A stretch of DNA of 64,000 bases from positions 34,888,929 to 34,952,928 of the forward strand of contig OY743190.1 of the NCBI GenBank assembly GCA_963555705.1, read 5' to 3'. The notes beneath the pieces are model-generated. The model was not told the DNA's origin. It saw only the letters and a list, made by a program, of their open reading frames with translations, and did no database searches. The DNA comes from Ligustrum vulgare. Its lineage: Eukaryota > Streptophyta > Magnoliopsida > Lamiales > Oleaceae. This document shows, piece after piece, positions 34,328 to 45,873 of this stretch. Made by a program: the position numbers and the translations under genes. Position 1 is the first letter of the stretch, and every line of letters starts with the position of its first letter.

Positions 34328-34727
34328 TTGACGATTTGGTGCAGGCGTGCGTGTGTAGTGAGAAAGCAAGTAGGATTTGTTAATGACAACGTCAGACAGT
34401 GCGTCATTGTTGTTGCCAGGTGTCATTGGACCCACAAATTAGAAGTCAATGATTTCGGTTGATTAAAAATTTTCATTCACCAATTCCTACTTTTTAAATA
34501 AAATAAATCAACAAAATATTATTATTTTACTCATTTCGATTTCGCCTTTTATAAATAATATTTCTAAAAAATGTTTATCAACGGAAATGCTCTATTCTAT
34601 TGACTTTTGGTCATTTATAAACGATTTTTTTTGTAATTTTTGAGATAAAATATGTGAATAAATGTGATTTTCAAAAAATGTATAAAATTAAAAAGTTATA
34701 TAAAAATTATATTATTTATATAAATTG

Positions 34728-34771
<44 letters not shown>

Positions 34772-34995
34772 TTTGAGAGTGAAAATGACTGGTTCTAGCT
34801 GCCCCATGCTATGCGGCGCGTTCCACGTGAGGAAAAGAAAAGGTAAGAGAAAGAAAGAGAAAGTAAACGAACTTGACGGCTGAAGTGTGAAATTGTAGAA
34901 AAATGAGCGTGTACGATGAACCCACGTCAGTATAATGGTTTGAGTGTGAGAAAGGGCAACACGTCTCGGATCAGGGGCGGGAACCTAGTGTTGAC
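34328..34995. promoter_or_regulatory. W-box cores in the WRKY upstream region
   Basis: TTGAC cores, the binding site of WRKY proteins, occur at 34328-34332 (plus), 34445-34449 (minus), 34600-34604 (plus), 34873-34877 (plus) and 34991-34995 (plus), that is within about 830 bp upstream of the start codon. Such clusters are common in WRKY promoters and allow auto- or cross-regulation. The regulatory role is inferred from motif presence only. Confidence 0.5.
34728..34771. repeat. (AAT)n microsatellite
   Basis: About 14 repeats of the AAT trinucleotide lie upstream of the WRKY gene. Confidence 0.95.
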
Positions 34996-35077
34996 TCTTA
35001 TCATATGGGTTGTAGATTTCTAGCCATAGGACCGCGTCACTAGTTTAGACTTCCACGCCCCATATTTAGAAATTTGT

Positions 35078-35445
35078 TAGTAAAATTATTTTCTTCACTA
35101 GCACGTATAATCAAAATTCAACATCATTTTACTTTCACAAAAAAAAATTCAACATCATTTCCTAAAAATATACCCCGTTTGGTAAAATTATTTTATTTGT
35201 AAACAAAAAATATTTTATTTTCGTGATAAAATATGTAGTTGAAAAGTAAAATTATTTTCTTCATTGACACGTATAATCAAAATTCAACATCATTTCCTAA
35301 AAATATACCCCCGTTTGGTAAAATGATTTTGTTTATAAACAGAGAGTACTATGTTTTCGAAGTAAAATATGTAGTTAAAAAACTGATTTTAAAAAATGTG
35401 TGTAATTGAAAAATGATTTGAAAAAATATGTTATCATTTACCATA
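35078..35445. repeat. Duplicated AT-rich block, about 169-bp period
   Basis: TAAAATTATTTTCTTCA..(A/G)CACGTATAATC, AAAATTCAACATCATTTCC and ACCCCGTTTGGTAAAAT occur from 35078 and again from 35247. The downstream part (AAATATGTAGTTGAAAA, TGTGTAATTGAAAAATGATT) belongs to the same dispersed family as 48430-48560 and 53220-54070. Confidence 0.65.
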
Positions 35446-35489
35446 TGGAGGTAGTTTATAATATAAATTTTAGCAAGTGTTGGGTAAAT

Positions 35490-35839
35490 TACTCCCTCTA
35501 TTCTATAAAGATAGTCATCAACTCATTTTCACACAAAATTACTCCCTCTTTTCTATAAAGATAGTCATCAACTCATTTTCACACAGATTAAAAAATATTA
35601 ATTAATATTGTTGAAAAAATAAGTTTTACAATCCATTTTCCTAATATATCCTTAATAAATTTTGTAATTTTCCACAAAATTGAAATAATATAAATTCATT
35701 TAGACTATTAAAAACAAATTAAATAAGGGTAACATGAGACATAAAATATTAACTTCACTTTCAAAAAAGAAAGTGGACTATATTTTTGGGACGGACAAAA
35801 AATGAATAGTGGACTATCTTTGTGGGATGGAGAGAGTAC
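35490..35839. mobile_element. Stowaway-type MITE with duplicated 5' end
   Basis: The left terminus ACTCCCTCTATTCTATAAAG is present twice, 50 bp apart (35491 and 35541). The body is homologous to the MITE at 2111, and the right end is GTGGGATGGAGAGAGTA. The outer left copy plus the shared right end give an element of about 350 bp with TA borders. Confidence 0.85.
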
Positions 35840-36180
35840 TTTTTGATCACACACATTTTCTTTATTCAATTTTCAACTACTACTTTTAAACTTAGAATCA
35901 TGAATAAATCAATTTATAAAGCAGATAGTGTTACCAATAAAATATTATTTAAAGTCAATGTTAATAATTAATATCAATCAAATGTTTTATGGGATTCCAA
36001 CTTTCAACAACATTTTGTCACTTTCTATTCAAATATACTAAATTTGATTTTAATCTCCACCTTTGAGAAAGTATGTCAAGTTTATAAGAAGTAAAAGTGT
36101 ACTTTTGATTATTAGAATCTATTTTTGAACACATTCGAAAATTTCTTGAAAGTGTTTTATTTAATTTCTAAAAAAAAAAA

Positions 36181-36461
36181 TACTCCCTCCGTTCTATAAA
36201 GATAGGCTTATTTTCTTTTTTTATTCGTCTCACAAAGATAGGTTACTTTCCTTTTTTTTTAGTATATTAATATATCTTCATTTTCTAATATACCCATATT
36301 TAATATGAATTGTTATCAATAAATATGAACAACTTATTATTTAATGTAGTGGTATATTAGGTAGAATGTAGGTAAATTTATAGTTTCAACATATATTAAT
36401 TATATTTTCTTAATCAGTGTAAAAATAAAAGTAAGCCTATCTTTGTGGGATGGAGTAAGTA
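36181..36461. mobile_element. Stowaway-type MITE
   Basis: It starts TACTCCCTCCGTTCTATAAA and ends with GCCTATCTTTGTGGGATGGA before GTAAGTA. The inverted terminal repeats are imperfect and the borders are TA. It is about 280 bp and its interior differs from the two other Stowaway copies. Confidence 0.8.
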
Positions 36462-36495
36462 TTAAAAGTAACATTTCTAATATAACTTTCTGAAA

Positions 36496-36641
36496 AGGAC
36501 CATGCTACACACACAAAAAAGATCACAAAATGGATGACACACCCCTCACATGAAGGGGGTCCACATGTAGGTGGGTTCCCCTCTATGTGAGGGGTATGTC
36601 ATCTATTTTGTTATTCATTTTGTGTGTAAGGAATTATCCTT
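36496..36641. mobile_element. Fold-back MITE, 146 bp
   Basis: The two halves are inverted copies of each other: ACACACAAAAAAGATCACAA..GATGACACACCCCTCACATG on the left, and the complement ACACACAAAATGAATAACAA..GATGACATACCCCTCACATA on the right. CTGAAA flanks it on both sides (36490-36495 and 36642-36647) as a probable TSD. There is no ORF. Confidence 0.75.
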
Positions 36642-36767
36642 CTGAAAAAAGATTTTCTACAATAAAAGGAAGGAAGTAAAAGCTTTGTCAAACGTGATCT
36701 ATGACACCATCATCAAAAATCTCTTTCACAAAAAATTAAAAGCAAAGTAAAAGATCTGTTAAAAGAA

Positions 36768-39455
36768 TCTATATCTATATTATAACAAAGTTGTCCGCAC
36801 CTACTATTTTGACACAATTTCCCGCCATTTTGAATTTATATATATATATTTTTTTTTACTAGGTATTATTACACAATTTCGGTATAGCATTTATTGTTAC
36901 TATTATTAATTACTATCATCTTATTAGTCAGCATTATATTACCCTATTTGTTGAATCCATACATACATGCGAAAATACAAGAGTTTTAATGTTATTCATT
37001 GCTTTGGAACGTGTTCCATTAGTATATGATAGTGGTTTAATGAATAGTCCATTGGAATTGCATAATTAATTTTTATCTTCTTTATAATAATAATAATATA
37101 TATCTCTCTCTCCCTCCCTCCCTCTATCTATATATAATACAATGTTGTTTAACTATATATATAATAAAATGCGATTTAACTATTTTGTTAATATTTAGTG
37201 GTTCCATATGTTGTGTAAATACAATTTGGTTAACTATTTGATTAATTAATGTTTGACTACAATATGATTAATTGTTTGATAAATATTTATTTGGTTCATG
37301 AATACTTGATTATTTAAGTTTGCATTTGGTATTTGGATTATTTTTAAACAATTACTATATTTACCTAAGTTTATTAAATTTTTAAATTAAATAGTTAAAG
37401 TAATTTTTGTAGCAACATTTTTCTAGATGTATATTTTTAAAATTATTCTCCATTTTATTTTTATTAAGTAAAACAAAAATTATTTCCAAGCTTGATGTAC
37501 ATTATTTAAAAAAATTTTGAATTGAATAGTGATTGATGTGATTTTGTGGGGTTGAAAATGAAAAAAAAAAAAAAAAAAAATTGGATTTATGTGTAGAATA
37601 CTTTAATATTGAAATGTATGATTAAAATTGAAAAAAAAAAAAAAAAAACTTTTTAATGATCAATAATAAACAGGAGCTTATTATGTAATGATTAAATATT
37701 TATGTTAACTATATTTAGTTAATAAATGTTTGATTACAATATAATTAACTATTTAATTAATATTTAGTGCTTCAGTGTGAACACAATGTGTTAATACAAT
37801 GTTGTTAACTATTTGATTAATATTTATTTGGTTAATAAATGTTTGATTACAATATGGTCAACTTTTTGGTTAATTTATGTGTTGAGTATTTAAATTTACA
37901 TTTTGATTATATTCGAATCGCTACTTTATTTACCTAGACTTATTAATTTTTTTACTTTTTAAAATATTTTTTATTATTTATTTTTAAAATTAAATAGTTA
38001 AAGTAATTTTTGTAGCAATAATTGAATGTATATTCTTAAAATTATTTTCCCTTTTTTGTAAGTAAAAATAAAAATTATTTTCAAACTTATTATTTAATGA
38101 TTAAATCTTTATGTTATTTTAATTTACAACTTTTTCACTTAACTTTTTCATATTATTTTTTACCATTGTTTGTACTTTGTATCCTTTTATAATTAAAATT
38201 TTTGAACGAATTATAAATTTCTGTACGACTATTGCATTTGTATATTACATGTTGTTTATATTGTACATTCGACCCTACTATATTTGTCTATGTTTATAGA
38301 ATTTTCTATGTTCGTTAATTTTTTAAATTAAATAGTTCATGTAATTTTTGTTGCAAAAGTCTTCTCCTTTTTTGTGAATACAAACAAAAAATATTTTCAA
38401 ATTTATTATATAGTGATTATATTTTTTATTGTTGCGGAATATTGATCACTTTGTAGGAATTTGTAATGGTACGAGTTTAATTGTTACAAAACTTGAAAAT
38501 CACGTTGTCGAAGCAAAATTTCTCGATAGCAATCTTGCAAGGTACAAATTTTTTATTTTGATGATGCACTGACATAATTTATGATGTGTTTGATTCACTG
38601 TCATTTGCATAGAAAATATCAAATTATGGAAAATGTTTTCCTCCTCTTGTATTTGTTTGATGTTTGATTGGAAAATTTACTTCAAAAAATATTTTTCAAG
38701 ATACAACTAATTAAAGCACATTTAACTCATTTGTCTTAAAAATATTTTCTCACATATTTGGTGAGAAAACATTTCCCCAGGTGGAAAACATATTTTCATC
38801 ACATTTGATTACTGTGAGAAATGAAAAATAAAAATAATTTTTTTAATTAAAATAACTAAATTTTGTTTTATTTGCAATGAAAAATTATATCAATCAAACA
38901 ACAAATTTAGGAAAATTTCCTACTTTTTCACCCGACACTTTCAATTGGCATTTTTCAGTAAAATAATTTTCAGGCAAATCAATTCCTAAAAAATATTTTA
39001 TTACCATCAATTTTCCATCTTTTCAATCAAACACATGCAAGATTGTCTTTCAAATTCAAAATGTGACAATTTCATTTGGTAACTTCGTATGCTATGAATA
39101 TCAATAAGAGTTAATCACTTTTCAAGGTTGGTATTTATTTAAAGATGTCACTTTTTCAACCATGGACAATTGTACTTTACAGTCTTTAGAGTGACGAATC
39201 GCAGTGCTTGAAGATGATCATTTGCGACAAAAATGGGAATATAATAAACTCAACTACGAATGTAGTTTATATAGAAGTTTTTCAAAATTTATAGTGAAAA
39301 CACCGCAACTCTATTAATTACAATATCATTTTATTATTTTTCTATCTATTTCATTGTACACATGTTTGAAATATAATTAAAAAAAATTAGAAAATATTGA
39401 AGTCCCAATTATATGTTTCAACATGATGCCATGCATCGCACGGGTGAAACACTAG
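36768..39455 (+). mobile_element. Non-autonomous Helitron with helicase remnants
   Basis: The 5' end TCTATATCTATATTATAACA follows an A. The 3' end has the CATCGCACGGGTG hairpin region and CTAG (39452-39455) followed by T, as expected for Helitron insertion between A and T. Inside are AT-rich partial duplications (for example 37145-37480 against 37690-38050, sharing AAATTAAATAGTTAAAGTAA), a TC-rich microsatellite near 37105, and two short helicase remnants. It is about 2.7 kb. Confidence 0.75.
38455..39296 (+). pseudogene. PIF1-type Helitron helicase remnants
   Basis: At about 38461-38545 the sequence encodes ICNGTSLIVTKLENHVVEAK, matching the [17 protein letters not shown] segment of Helitron helicases. 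At about 39183-39270 it encodes RVTNRSA and, after a frame change, ICDKNGNIINSTTNVVY, the extreme C-terminus of the family. The segment between them is unrelated filler. These are fragments only. Confidence 0.7.
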
Positions 39456-39576
39456 TTCTAATATAATACTAATACAAATATAAATTACGATTTTCAAAAA
39501 ACCCTTAAAATTTAAAAATATCGAATCTTAATAATAGTTCTTCATCTTCCTCTACTAAATTATATAATCAAGATTC

Positions 39577-40238
39577 TGTTGGGTGGATTTTTGAATAGTG
39601 ACGCCAAATAATGAAAATTTGTAAATCCGTGCCGAAATTTGGACAGAGTAACGGCAAGGAAAATACGAAACAAGAAAAAGAAGAAAAGAAGGAACAATGC
39701 CGAGGAAAGAGTTGGACTCTTTGTCCTTAAGTAGAATTTGCCCCGCAACGGTGCCTACGGATAACGGCAATCGACTCCCAAGATACAACGGCAACACTTG
39801 TGTTTGTAGCACTCCAAAATACAAGTACAACGAACCAAAATTAGACTTATGTACTCCAAAGATGAAATGAAAGAAATCAAATCATTTGAATAAATGAATG
39901 ATGAATTGATGAATTAAAAAAAATAATACAAGCATTTGGGGTCTATATATAAATGTTGGAAAGTTGTATCTTAAAAGACACAACCCTTATAAGAGACACA
40001 TCCTTTCAAATTTGTCTCTAATTGAAGAGACACAATTATTGGAAATTATTAATTTCAAAAGTCACAATCTTTCATATGAAAAGACACATCTTTTCATTTA
40101 AATTAATTCTAGAATATTCAATAATATTCTTTTAATTTTCCAATATTGTCACAATTTTAAGTGACTTAATTTTCCATTCACTATTAATGGTTCCACTTAA
40201 ATAATCACATAAATTGGTCAAAACCAATTTTTCCAACA
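39577..40238 (-). repeat. 3' LTR of the Copia element
   Basis: 662 bp, nearly identical to 44879-45540. On the minus strand the polypurine tract GTGGGGGAT lies directly before it. The self-complementary LTR site (see 45028-45040) has one mismatch here (TAAGTAGAATT). Confidence 0.93.
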
Positions 40239-40794
40239 ATCCCCCACATGAATGAAAATTAATGCAAATGCAATGCGAATGAAATGCAGACTCTAACAAA
40301 TGGAGTACACACGACAAGTCATAGCATCAAGATAGATAGCTTGTGGCCTTGAACCTTCTTTAGTTGAATACAATCAGATTTACTAGGTTAGTTGGTGAAC
40401 ACGATGTCTTGAACCATCCAGCCGTTCGTGTAAAACCAAACAACTGTACCAACACCATGACTCATGTAACCTATTCGGTTCTCATGGTTGAGTCCATTTT
40501 GGCCCTGGACTACTCTTGGTTTCATAAGTGCTCTTAAGAGAATTAAGCCTCGAATTCTCGTAGAAGCGGCCCCACTTCACACTTATATAGGTGATCTCAT
40601 ACCTTTCTATCTTAAGGTTATTAATCATTAAAAGTATATATGTATACTTATCCTTATACACATTTTACATAGCACTTTAAATTTTAGGAATGGGTATAAG
40701 TGCTTTATTCTGAATCATTTATGACTTAGTTGTCCCATTGAACCAAGATCTTGGGATCTCCAATCTACAAGGTTGGGTTTCCGTCATAGTAATT
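40239..40794 (-). other. 3' untranslated region of the Copia element
   Basis: The region between the end of the reverse transcriptase/RNase H frame and the polypurine tract has no ORF of note. Confidence 0.7.
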
Positions 40795-42171
40795 CTATTC
40801 AATAGGCTTTAGGCCCATTCCCCTCGAAAGATGGTATACTTGATCTCTTGCAAGTCCTTTCGTCAAAGGATGAGCCAAATTTTCTTTTGACTTCACATAG
40901 TTAATAGAGATTATATCATTCGATATTAATTGTTTAATGGTATTATGTCTCCGACGGATATGTCGAGACTTGCCATTATACATACTGTTTTGTGCCCTTG
41001 CAATTGCCGACTGATTATCGCAATGTATATTAATCGCAGAAACCGGCTTTTCCCAACATGGAATTTCTTCAAGAAAATTACGAAGCCATTCTGCTTCTTC
41101 ACCGGCTTTGTCTAACGCAATAAACTCAGATTCCATCGTGGATCGAGAAATACACGTTTGCTTAGACGATTTCCAGGACACGGCTCCACCTCCAATGGTA
41201 AATACATAACCACTCGTGGATTTTGAATCCTTAGTGTCAGATATCCAATTTGCATCAGTATATCCTTCTAACACCGCAGGATATTTTGAGTAGTGTAATC
41301 CATATTCAACCGTGTGTCTTAAATATCTAAGAACTCGGTTTAATGCCTTCCAATGTACAACACTTGGATTACTAGTGAATCTACTCAACTTGTTGACTAT
41401 GTATGCTATATCTGGCCTTGTGCAGTTGGTAATATACATTAAACTACCAATGACACGCGAATATTCCAATTGAGATATGGGCTCACCAGTATTCTTGGCT
41501 AAGTGAATACCTAAGTCAACTGGTGAATTAACCGGTTTATCGTCATACGCCTTAAATTTCTTAAGTATAGTCTCAACATAATGTGATTGAGACAATGACA
41601 AACCATCCGATGTTTTAGAGATTTTAATCCCTAATATTACATCCGCCACTCCCATATCTTTCATGTCAAAATGTTTTGTTAACATTTTCTTAGTCGAGGA
41701 AATGACTTTGGAGTCATTTCCCATAATTAGCATATCGTCAACATATAGGCATATGATTACATATTCATTAGGTGTGTTTTTAATGTAGAAACATTTGTCA
41801 CATTCATTGATTTTGAAGCCATTTGACAACATCGTTTTATCAAACTTTTCATGCCATTGCTTCGGTGCTTGTTTCAATCCATACAATGATTTTACAAGTC
41901 TACACACCTTCTTTTCATTTCCTGGTGCAACAAACCCTTCAGGTTGTTCCATGTAGATTTCTTCTTCTAATTCACCATTTAGAAACGCGGTTTTGACATC
42001 CATTTGATGTATTTCAAGATTATGCAATGTTGCGATTGCAATCAAGACACGTATAGACGTAATTCTTGTAACGGGTGAATAGGTATCAAAGAAATCTAGT
42101 CCTTCTTTTTGTCTATACCCTTTGGCTACTAATCTAGCCTTGTATTTATCAATTGATCCATCCGACTTCAA
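40795..42171 (-). pseudogene. Copia reverse transcriptase and RNase H (second frame of a broken polyprotein)
   Basis: The 458-codon frame has the Copia RT signatures [14 protein letters not shown] (residue 61 on), SLYGLKQAP (95 on) and the catalytic YVDD (143-146). RNase H follows, with YTDANW (D at about 306), SRSTMESEF and HCDNQSAI, and the end TKGL. The enzyme would copy the element RNA into cDNA in virus-like particles. The N-terminal RT segment that normally links TWELV to [13 protein letters not shown] is missing. The frame overlaps the upstream Gag-Pol frame by 23 nt in a different phase, so the deletion also shifts the frame. The start codon at 42171 is internal to the original polyprotein and need not be a real start. 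Confidence 0.92.
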
Positions 42172-44755
42172 CCAATTCCCAAGTATGGTTACTCATGATG
42201 AATTCAATTTCATTGCGTACAGCTTCTTTCCAAAAAGGAGCTTCAGGAGAGGACATTGCTTCATCAAATGTCCTAGGATCATTTTCGAGTAAATTGGTTA
42301 CGAATTCTGGACCGAATGTCTTTGGAGTTCGTTGCCTTTTACTACGTCCCGGTTCTTTATTTACTTGAAGATCATCATTCTTTCCATGTATATTATCACA
42401 AGTTCTTTTATTTGAACTTATTTCCTTTTCTTTACACGGAAATCTATCTTCAAAGAAGACCGCATTTCTTGATTCAATAATTGTATCTACGTGTACATCA
42501 AGTACTTCGAATTTATGAACCAAGAATCGATATGCACTACTATTGATAGCATATCCAATAAAGACACAATCAATTGTCTTTGGTCCAATCCTAACTTGTT
42601 TAGGTTTGGGTATTTGTACTTTCGCTAAGCACCCCCACACTTTGAGATATTTGTAGGAAGGTTTCCGACATTTCCATAATTCGTAAGGCGATTCAACCTT
42701 ATCTTTGTGTGGTATTTTATTTAGGATATGATTTGCAGAAAGTATGGCTTCCCCCCACAAGTTTTGAGGTAAGCCCGAACTTATCAACATTGCATTCATC
42801 ATTTCCTTTAACGTTCGATTTTTGCGTTCAGCAATTCCATTAGATTGTGGTGAATATGGTGTCGTTGTTTGATGAATTATTCCAGATTCAGCACAAAATT
42901 CTTCAAACGGTGCAACATATTCTCCACCTCTATCACTACGAATCATTTTAATTCGTTTTCCAAGTTGATTTTCAACTTCATTTTTGTAGTGTTTAAACAC
43001 TTCCAAAGCTTCATCTTTGCTTTTCAACAAGTACACATAACAGTACCTTGTACAATCATCTATGAATGTGATGAAGTACTTTTTACCACCCCTTGTTGGT
43101 ACGAACTTCAAATCACACACATCCGTGTGAATTAGTTCTAATGGTGTGGTGTTTCGTTCAACCGAATGAAATGGTGTTTTGGCCGCTTTTGCCTCTACAC
43201 ATGTTTCGCATTTTCCATTATTAAAATGCATATTCGGAAGTAAACTTAAATTCATTAACTTTCGTATTGAATTAAAGTTTGCATGTCCTAATCTATGATG
43301 CCATAGATTACATGACTCAAGCATATAAACTGAAGATGACGTTTTATTGATTGTAGCATTTGGTACAACAGTTAGGACATTCATTTTGAATAGTCCATCT
43401 TTTACATAGCCTTTGCCTACATACATATCATTTTTGGTAAGTACAAACTTATCCGATACAAAGACTAGTTTAAAGCCATTCTTGCTTAATAAAGAACCCG
43501 ACACAAGGTTCTTACGAATATCCGGTACGTGAAGGACATTATTGAGGCTAAGTTCTTTTCCCGACGTCATCTTCAAGACTACTTTGCCTTGTCCTTCCAC
43601 TTTGGATGTTGAGGAGTTCCGCATAAACAATTTTTCTCCCTCGGTTGGAGTGTATGAAGTGAACATTCCTCTATCGGCACAAATGTGACGGGTTGCACCC
43701 GTATCAACCCACCATTCCATGGGATTTCCAACAAGGTTGCATTCAGAAACAACCGCCGATAAATTCATATCGGACATGCCATTTGATATGGCATCAGATT
43801 TGACAATGTTGGCTTGGGATTGCTTCTTCGGTTTGCGACAATCAACCGAGCGATGTCCAGCCTTTCCACAATTGTAACAATTTCCCTTGAACTTCTTTGC
43901 ATTCTTATTTGTAGATTCAACGGAATGCTTTCTCTTCTTTCCTTTGTTGTTGCTAGATTCCACCACATTTGCCTTTGCTTGTGGTATGCCATTCCCAACT
44001 CGTTTTTCCGAACTTCGGTTGTCTTCTTCAATCCTCAATCGGACCACGAGTTCTTCAATGTTCATCTCCTTGCGCTTGTGCTTGAGATAGTTTTTGAAGT
44101 CCCTCCACATGGGTGGAAGTTTCTCGATAATTGCAGCCACTTGAAATGATTCGCTCACAGACATATTTTCCGCATGAATGTCATGGAGTATGACTTGCAA
44201 TTCTTGTACTTGACTGATGACGGTCTTCGAATCTACCATTTTGTAGTCCAAGAATTTTCCCACAATGAACTTCTTGATTCCGGCATCTTCGGTCTTGTAC
44301 TTCTTTTCCAAGGTCTCCCATAGTTCCTTTGCAGATTTCTTATAGCAATACACACCGTATAAGGCGTTGTCCAAGTCATTAAGAATATAATTCTTGCATA
44401 AGAAATCAGAATGTTTCCAAGCATCCAAAGCAATCAAAGATGCCCTATTATTTTCCCCTTCTTGTATGGCGGGAGGATATTCATTCAAGAATTTCTCCAA
44501 GTTGAGGGTTGTGAGATAAAACAACATTTTCTGTTGCCACCTTTTGAAATCAACCCCAACAAATTTCTCCGATTTTTCCCCATGTGAAACGAAGTTTGAA
44601 TGAACGATAGTAGGGGCACCCACAACCGGAGGAATCACATTAGTAGTAGTTGTATTCACAACGGGAGGAATCACACCGGTAGGAACACTTCCTTCAGAAG
44701 TTTCCATATTCGAAGTTTCATTCGAAGTAGTATCGGTATTAAGAACCGTATTCAT
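42149..44755 (-). CDS. Copia Gag, protease and integrase (first frame, truncated)
   Basis: The 868-codon frame is open from ATG. Gag comes first ([14 protein letters not shown] near residue 73), with a CCHC zinc knuckle [14 protein letters not shown] (293-306). The aspartic protease has [12 protein letters not shown] (DTG at 351-353). The integrase zinc domain begins at [11 protein letters not shown] (484 on), with C-x2-C near 516-519. The integrase core shows D545 (HTDVCD), D608 (RSDRGGEY) and E643 (AERKN). The frame then ends after [12 protein letters not shown], where the polyprotein should continue into reverse transcriptase. Gag, protease and integrase therefore look intact while RT has lost its start; the element could only move with help in trans. 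Confidence 0.93.
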   Translation of the reverse strand: MNTVLNTDTTSNETSNMETSEGSVPTGVIPPVVNTTTTNVIPPVVGAPTIVHSNFVSHGEKSEKFVGVDFKRWQQKMLFYLTTLNLEKFLNEYPPAIQEGENNRASLIALDAWKHSDFLCKNYILNDLDNALYGVYCYKKSAKELWETLEKKYKTEDAGIKKFIVGKFLDYKMVDSKTVISQVQELQVILHDIHAENMSVSESFQVAAIIEKLPPMWRDFKNYLKHKRKEMNIEELVVRLRIEEDNRSSEKRVGNGIPQAKANVVESSNNKGKKRKHSVESTNKNAKKFKGNCYNCGKAGHRSVDCRKPKKQSQANIVKSDAISNGMSDMNLSAVVSECNLVGNPMEWWVDTGATRHICADRGMFTSYTPTEGEKLFMRNSSTSKVEGQGKVVLKMTSGKELSLNNVLHVPDIRKNLVSGSLLSKNGFKLVFVSDKFVLTKNDMYVGKGYVKDGLFKMNVLTVVPNATINKTSSSVYMLESCNLWHHRLGHANFNSIRKLMNLSLLPNMHFNNGKCETCVEAKAAKTPFHSVERNTTPLELIHTDVCDLKFVPTRGGKKYFITFIDDCTRYCYVYLLKSKDEALEVFKHYKNEVENQLGKRIKMIRSDRGGEYVAPFEEFCAESGIIHQTTTPYSPQSNGIAERKNRTLKEMMNAMLISSGLPQNLWGEAILSANHILNKIPHKDKVESPYELWKCRKPSYKYLKVWGCLAKVQIPKPKQVRIGPKTIDCVFIGYAINSSAYRFLVHKFEVLDVHVDTIIESRNAVFFEDRFPCKEKEISSNKRTCDNIHGKNDDLQVNKEPGRSKRQRTPKTFGPEFVTNLLENDPRTFDEAMSSPEAPFWKEAVRNEIEFIMSNHTWELVEVGWIN

Positions 44756-44863
44756 TTCCGTTTACGTAAAACAGAAGATCAACCAAAACAAAATAGAAAT
44801 GAAGAAGATGTTAAACTTAACAAGTTTAACCAAACAAGAATGTCACTTTCACAAAATATAGAG

Positions 44864-44876
44864 AATTCGACTTAAG
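44864..44876 (-). other. Unusual primer-binding region of the Copia element
   Basis: On the minus strand the sequence directly inside the 5' LTR is AT followed by CTTAAGTCGAATT. It does not start with TGG and does not match the initiator-Met PBS (TGGTATCAGAGC) used by most plant Copia elements. It is perfectly complementary over 13 nt to a site inside the 5' LTR (45028-45040), so the leader RNA could fold back and prime itself. Confidence 0.55.
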
Positions 44877-44878
44877 AT

Positions 44879-45540
44879 TGTTGGGTGGATTTGTGAATAG
44901 TGACGCCAAATAATGAGAATTTGTAAATCCGTGCCGAAATTTGGACAGAGTAACGGCAAGGAAAATACGAAACAAGAAAAAGAAGAAAAGAAGGAACAAT
45001 GCCGAGGAAAGAGTTGGACTCTTTGTCCTTAAGTCGAATTTTCCCCGCAACGATGCCTACGGATAACGGCAATCGACTCCCAAGATACAACGGCAACACT
45101 TGTGTTTGTAGCACTCCAAAACACAAGTACAACGAACTAAAATTAGGCTTATGTACTCCAAAAATGAAATGAAAGAAATCAAATCATTTGAATAAATGAA
45201 TGATGAATTGATGAATTAAAAAAAATAATACAAGCATATGGGGTCTATATATAGATATTGGAAAGTTGTATCTCAAAAGACACAACCCTTATAAGAGACA
45301 CATCCTTTCAAATTTGTCTCTAATTGAAGAGACGCAATTATTGGAAATTATTAATTTCAAAAGTCACAATCTTTCATATGAAAAGACACATCTTTTCATT
45401 TAAATTAATTCTAGAATATTCAATAATATTCTTTTAATTTTCCAATATTGTCACAATTTTAAGTGGCTTAATTTTTCATTCACTATTAATGGTTCCACTT
45501 AAATAATCACATAAATTGGTCAAAACCAATTTTTCCAACA
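44879..45540 (-). repeat. 5' LTR of the Copia element
   Basis: 662 bp in minus orientation. TATATATA near 45246-45254 is a candidate TATA box for the element's promoter. Near-identical to the 3' LTR. Confidence 0.93.
45028..45040 (-). other. LTR site complementary to the primer-binding region
   Basis: The plus strand reads CTTAAGTCGAATT; the transcript therefore carries AATTCGACTTAAG. The same 13-mer is conserved in the diverged solo LTR at 46724-46736. A TATA-like CTATATATAG lies at about 45245-45255 (minus strand), so the site would be about 170 nt into the transcript. Confidence 0.5.
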
Positions 45541-45836
45541 GATTCGTGATCTCTACATAATTTACAATTATGGATACGCACCACATGATCATCCATCAAT
45601 AATGTATAAATTATCAATCTTCACTTTACATAAACAAATATATTTTTCTAGCAAAAAAATCTAATAGAACCATGTTACGTTGTTAGATTGATTTACCGAC
45701 TAACTTACCTACAATATACTTGACAGATATTTATCACTTTACCCATCACATCATCTTTAAAATCAACCACCATAATTATACCAACACAGAAATTGGTAAA
45801 TCATTACGTAAATCAATCTGGTTAAGTAGCCCATTT

Positions 45837-45873
<37 letters not shown>

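Larger units (their letters stand above)
39577..45540 (-). mobile_element. Full-length Ty1/Copia retrotransposon (5964 bp)
   Basis: The element is flanked by GATTC on both sides (39572-39576 and 45541-45545). LTRs of 662 bp each start TGTTGG and end CCAACA in plus orientation. Coding frames, the polypurine tract (GTGGGGGAT read on the minus strand, next to 40239) and domain order all place it on the minus strand. The 5' LTR is therefore 44879-45540 and the 3' LTR 39577-40238. The LTRs differ at about 17 positions by eye (2-3%), so the insertion is young. The polyprotein frame is broken by a deletion between integrase and reverse transcriptase. Confidence 0.95.

Noticed and set aside
39555..39830. 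Minus-strand frames at both Copia LTRs (39555-39830 and 44826-45132)
   Set aside because: LTR sequence translated twice; no gene signature, and it recurs only with the LTR.
43814..44149. Plus-strand frames within the Copia gag region
   Set aside because: Antisense shadows of the intact minus-strand frame with clear Gag, protease and integrase motifs.
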